NCBI GenBank assembly: GCA_023301665.1
Contig: JALZUL010000279.1
Span: 1-16,823, forward strand
DNA: 16,823 bases
Source of the DNA: Ascidiaceihabitans sp.
GTDB lineage: Bacteria; Pseudomonadota; Alphaproteobacteria; Rhodobacterales; Rhodobacteraceae
Direction: 5' to 3'
The notes under the pieces are model-generated. The model was not told the origin of the DNA. It saw only the letters and a program-made list of their open reading frames with translations, and made no database searches. Positions 14,046 through 16,823 of the stretch are shown piece by piece. The position numbers and the translations under genes are program-made. How positions within the stretch are numbered: the first letter of the stretch is position 1; every line of letters starts with the position of its first letter.

Positions 14046-15395
14046 ATGATGCAAGATATTTGCGAAAGTTCCGTAACCCTTTCAAGCCAAAGCCAATTGG
14101 ATGATTGGAATGGGGTTGTGCATGGGTTCCTTTCGCATGGCACCAAGACTCCCGTTCATCTGGGTGCATTGCTCGAGGCGAACCCGGGCTTTGCGATGGG
14201 TCATGCGGCACGCGGTCTTTTCTCGATCATGATGGGACGCAAAGAGCTTCTAAGCGTTGCAGCAGACGCCGCAAAAACGGCAAACCAAATGCTAAGTGAA
14301 AACGGCGGCTCCTTTCGCGAGCGCGGCTGGGTCAAAGCCCTTACCGTTTGGCTCGAAGGCAAACCAACCGAAGCCATTGCTGCAATGGAAGCAATCCTAC
14401 GTGAAAACCCACGCGATACACTCAGTGCAAAAGTAAGCCACGCCATCCGCTTCATTCTGGGCGACGGCAAAGGAATGCGTCGCTCAGTAGAGCGCGTGCT
14501 CGATGCCCACGGTGCAGACCACGGCCTGCGCGGATACATGTTGGGCTGCCACGCATTCACACTCGAGGAAACGGGTGAATACAACGCCGCTGAACGCACA
14601 GGCCTGAAAGGTCTGGAATACGCGACAGACGACGCATGGGGCCTTCACGCTGTAGCCCACGTCTATGACATGACAGCCAACCCTAACGCAGGGATCCAGC
14701 TGATCGAAAACAACTCTAACGCATGGAACCACTGCAACAACTTCAGCTACCACGTTTGGTGGCACAAAGCTCTGTTGCACTTGGATCGTGGCGAATTGGA
14801 CATCGCGCTGGCCCTATACGACACCCAAATCCGCGAAGACAAAACCGACGATTACCGTGACATCGCAAACGCAACCTCATTGTTGATGCGCTTGGAACTC
14901 GAGGGCGTGAACGTTGCTGATCGCTGGACAGAACTTGCCGATTTCTCTGAGAAACGTACCGAAGACAGCTGTGTGGTCTTTGCTGACCTACACTACATGC
15001 TTGCGCTCGGCGGCGCGAACCGCAGTGACGCAAAAGCTGAAATGACAGCACGCTTTGCACGTGATGCGGTGAAACGCGGCGATATGGCCGGTCGTTACAA
15101 AGACCCGGGCCTTGCTGCTATGGAAGGTCTAAACGCCTTTTCCGAAGGTCGCTATGATGACGCTTTCGCGAACCTGTCAGCCGCACGACCAACAATGCAA
15201 ACCATTGGTGGCAGCCACGCCCAGCGTGACGTTTTTGAGCGCATGACAATTGATGCAGGCTTGCGCGCTGGTCGGGTCGACCAAACCGAAGTGATCCTAA
15301 ACGAACGTTTGGCACAACGGGCAGGCAAAGAAGACCGCTTCACAGCAACGCGCTTTGCAAGCTTAGGTGAAGCCCGTCGTATTCCAGCAGAATAA
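14046..15395 (+). CDS. TPR protein of the TTC38-like family
   Basis: The 449-residue protein is built of helical tetratricopeptide-type repeats and resembles the TTC38 family found from bacteria to humans. The diagnostic segments are DDAWGLHAVAHVYDM (195-209), NHCNNFSYHVWWHKALLHL (228-246) and GGSHAQRDVFERM (388-400). The biochemical role of this family is not established. No signal peptide or membrane span is evident, so it is probably cytoplasmic. Two consecutive ATGs (14046 and 14049) follow AGAGG by about ten bases; the frame is open upstream to 13923, but those residues look non-coding. The 183 bases before it, back to 13863, show no gene and no firm promoter. Conserved histidines (201, 205, 229, 236, 240, 245) cluster in the middle of the protein. 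opgC follows after 45 bases on the same strand. Confidence 0.8.
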   Translation: MMQDICESSVTLSSQSQLDDWNGVVHGFLSHGTKTPVHLGALLEANPGFAMGHAARGLFSIMMGRKELLSVAADAAKTANQMLSENGGSFRERGWVKALTVWLEGKPTEAIAAMEAILRENPRDTLSAKVSHAIRFILGDGKGMRRSVERVLDAHGADHGLRGYMLGCHAFTLEETGEYNAAERTGLKGLEYATDDAWGLHAVAHVYDMTANPNAGIQLIENNSNAWNHCNNFSYHVWWHKALLHLDRGELDIALALYDTQIREDKTDDYRDIANATSLLMRLELEGVNVADRWTELADFSEKRTEDSCVVFADLHYMLALGGANRSDAKAEMTARFARDAVKRGDMAGRYKDPGLAAMEGLNAFSEGRYDDAFANLSAARPTMQTIGGSHAQRDVFERMTIDAGLRAGRVDQTEVILNERLAQRAGKEDRFTATRFASLGEARRIPAE

Positions 15396-15408
15396 GCCTA
15401 ACAGGCTT
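15394..15408 (+). terminator. small hairpin at the end of the TPR gene
   Basis: AAGCCT-AAC-AGGCTT is a perfect six-base-pair stem starting on the last two bases of the TAA stop codon. No T-tract follows. It could attenuate read-through into opgC or protect the 3' end, but is weak as a terminator. Confidence 0.3.
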
Positions 15409-15440
15409 GACCTGACCGTACATCACATTAGAGCGATGAC

Positions 15441-16697
15441 ATGACAATTGCAGATTCTTCTCAAGCGGCGTCTCTAGCGACGCCTGCGAAGCCGAACACC
15501 TCTTCGGCGGCTCCAAAACGCGTGCGCGACCTACGCCTCGACTTCTTCCGGGGGATCGCGATGTTTATCATCCTGATCGCGCATACGCCCGGCAACTTCC
15601 TGACAAGCTGGATTCCAGCGCGTTGGGGGTTTTCAGATGCCACAGAGATCTTTGTTTTCTGTTCTGGCATGGCAAGCGCGATCGCCTTTGGGCGTGGCTA
15701 CGATGTTGCTGGCTGGCGTTTGGCGACAGCCCGCGTGGGCTTTCGCGTATGGCAAGTCTATTGGGCCCACGTTGGCCTGTTTTTTGCCACCCTCGCCCTC
15801 ACCGTTGCTCTAACGGATTCAGGTTTCGGAACACGTAACTATTGGGGCCAGCTCAATCTTTGGCCGATGTTTGTCGAAAGCGATAAATGGACAAACCCCG
15901 ATATCCTGCTGAGCTTTATGACCCTACGCTACGTGCCGAACTACTTTGACATTTTGCCAATGTATATGATCGTTTTGCTGATCATGCCGATCATCATGGC
16001 CCTTGCCAATGTGAACAAATGGCTTGTGGGCGCGTTCATCGCAATCACTTGGATCTTTGCACAACGCACCGTCTGGGAGGGCTTAGGCTTAAGCCAATTC
16101 TACATCCACTTCCCTGCGGAACCGTGGACTGAACGCCCGTGGTTCTTTAATCCATTCGGCTGGCAGCTGATCTTTTTCACCGGCTTTGCCTTTATGCGTG
16201 GATGGTTGCCCAAACCACCCGTAAACAAAACCATGATCCTCTTGGCAGCAGCTATCGTTATCGCAAATGTGCCACTCTCGAACATCGGCGTGCGCGAGCT
16301 CGGCTTTGACTGGGCACGTGACGTACGGGTCGCGATCAAACCATTGATCGACAAATCCAGCTTTGGCCTTTTGCGTTATGTCCACTTCCTAGCCTTGGCG
16401 TACTTGTGCTGGGTTGCGGCCGGCGACAAAGGCAACAATTTGCTGCCACGCGGTGCCGGAGCATTCGCACGCTTTTGGGAAAAATGCCTCGCCATTATCT
16501 TGAAAGTCGGACAGCAATCCCTCGCTGTTTTTGTGGTAAGCATGTTTACCGCCCGCCTTATGGGCTTCACCATGGATATCACAGGCCGCGCGACAGCAAC
16601 CGTTTTGCTGGTTAACCTCGCCGGTGCGCTTATCTTGATCGCCACCGCCTATGGTGCCGGCTGGTTCAAATCCCAACCATGGAGGGTTGCCAAATAA
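15441..16697 (+). CDS. opgC: OpgC-type glucan modification acyltransferase (membrane protein)
   Basis: OpgC proteins are integral inner-membrane acyltransferases that add succinyl groups to osmoregulated periplasmic glucans. This 418-residue protein has a cytoplasmic, Ala/Ser-rich N-terminus (1-27), then the family's opening motif RDLRLDFFRGIAMFIILIAH (29-48) with a conserved-type Arg-Asp pair and His48 in the first membrane span, and DATEIFVFCSGMAS (66-79) in the second. About ten hydrophobic spans follow, the last near residues 384-405. The length and layout match OpgC rather than the broader acyltransferase-3 family, to which it is distantly related. The ATG at 15441 follows AGAG. The stop overlaps the next gene's start (TAATG), giving an opgC-opgG pair. 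Residues acylated and the acyl donor cannot be told from sequence. Confidence 0.88.
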   Translation: MTIADSSQAASLATPAKPNTSSAAPKRVRDLRLDFFRGIAMFIILIAHTPGNFLTSWIPARWGFSDATEIFVFCSGMASAIAFGRGYDVAGWRLATARVGFRVWQVYWAHVGLFFATLALTVALTDSGFGTRNYWGQLNLWPMFVESDKWTNPDILLSFMTLRYVPNYFDILPMYMIVLLIMPIIMALANVNKWLVGAFIAITWIFAQRTVWEGLGLSQFYIHFPAEPWTERPWFFNPFGWQLIFFTGFAFMRGWLPKPPVNKTMILLAAAIVIANVPLSNIGVRELGFDWARDVRVAIKPLIDKSSFGLLRYVHFLALAYLCWVAAGDKGNNLLPRGAGAFARFWEKCLAIILKVGQQSLAVFVVSMFTARLMGFTMDITGRATATVLLVNLAGALILIATAYGAGWFKSQPWRVAK

Positions 16698-16823
16698 TGC
16701 TGCGACGTGAGTTTCTAGCTTCCATCGCAGCTTTGGCTGCCGTGCCCAACACGACTTGGGCCAATGAACCAGGTTTGCAGCTTGGTGACAGCACAGCGTT
16801 TGACGCAACCACAGTCACCAATC
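16697..16823 (+). CDS. opgG: probable glucan biosynthesis protein OpgG/OpgD, 5' part only
   Basis: Forty-two codons are present before the window ends. The product starts MLRREFLASIAALAAV, with a twin-arginine RREFLAS motif followed by a hydrophobic stretch, and a plausible signal-peptidase site after NTTWA (residue 22), so it should be exported to the periplasm, probably by Tat. The mature part begins LQLGDSTAFDATTVTN, resembling the FxFDxV opening of the OpgG/OpgD (MdoG/MdoD) proteins needed for the branched backbone of periplasmic glucans. The one-base overlap with opgC supports this identity. Because the fragment is short, OpgG and OpgD cannot be separated with confidence. Confidence 0.7.
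   Translation, partial: MLRREFLASIAALAAVPNTTWANEPGLQLGDSTAFDATTVTN

Noticed and set aside
15407..15435. TTGACC after the TPR stop as a -35 for opgC
   Set aside because: No acceptable -10 is found at 15 to 19 bases spacing.
1..16823. CRISPR arrays, tRNA or rRNA genes, toxin-antitoxin or phage genes
   Set aside because: No regularly spaced repeats, no tRNA-like cloverleaf segments and no matching protein motifs were seen on either strand by eye.

Overview
The window looks like a chromosomal segment of an alphaproteobacterium, most likely Rhodobacterales (roseobacter group). Support comes from a GcrA-type cell-cycle regulator, alphaproteobacterial-type RpmB, ArgD-ArgF and HrpB proteins, an OpgC/OpgG glucan pair, and a hairpin-plus-tail intergenic element after meaB that I associate from memory with Rhodobacteraceae genomes. 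The genus cannot be fixed from the sequence alone. Nearly all of the window is ordinary housekeeping coding sequence; no tRNA, rRNA, CRISPR array, prophage or defence system was seen.

Layout. (1) 1-1368, minus strand: the 5' end of rpmB (ribosomal protein L28), its promoter region, a double hairpin, and the MeaB-type GTPase gene. (2) 1476-3902, plus: the HrpB helicase, converging with gnd with one base between the stop codons. (3) 3904-6386, minus: gnd (6-phosphogluconate dehydrogenase) and a ketopantoate reductase gene whose normal start codon appears lost. (4) 6421-6746: a decayed IS3-family OrfA remnant carrying an odd short insert made of two dyads. (5) 6829-9001, minus: argF and argD, two arginine biosynthesis genes in operon order argD-argF. 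(6) 9298-10182, plus: a DMT/EamA exporter. (7) 10286-10852, plus: gcrA, with a structured leader and a strong terminator. (8) 11030-13862, plus: a ThDP-dependent acetolactate synthase-like enzyme translationally coupled to a class III CoA-transferase. (9) 14046-16823, plus: a TTC38-like TPR protein, then opgC and the start of opgG (osmoregulated periplasmic glucans).

The most notable items are the ThDP enzyme/CoA-transferase module of unknown substrate, the gcrA leader (promoter, terminator-like hairpin, then a hairpin hiding the Shine-Dalgarno), the ketopantoate reductase with an ATA where ATG is expected next to an IS remnant, and the dyad-containing insert in that remnant. I found no convincing wholly new system. 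Motif identifications rest on memory of protein families, without database searches.
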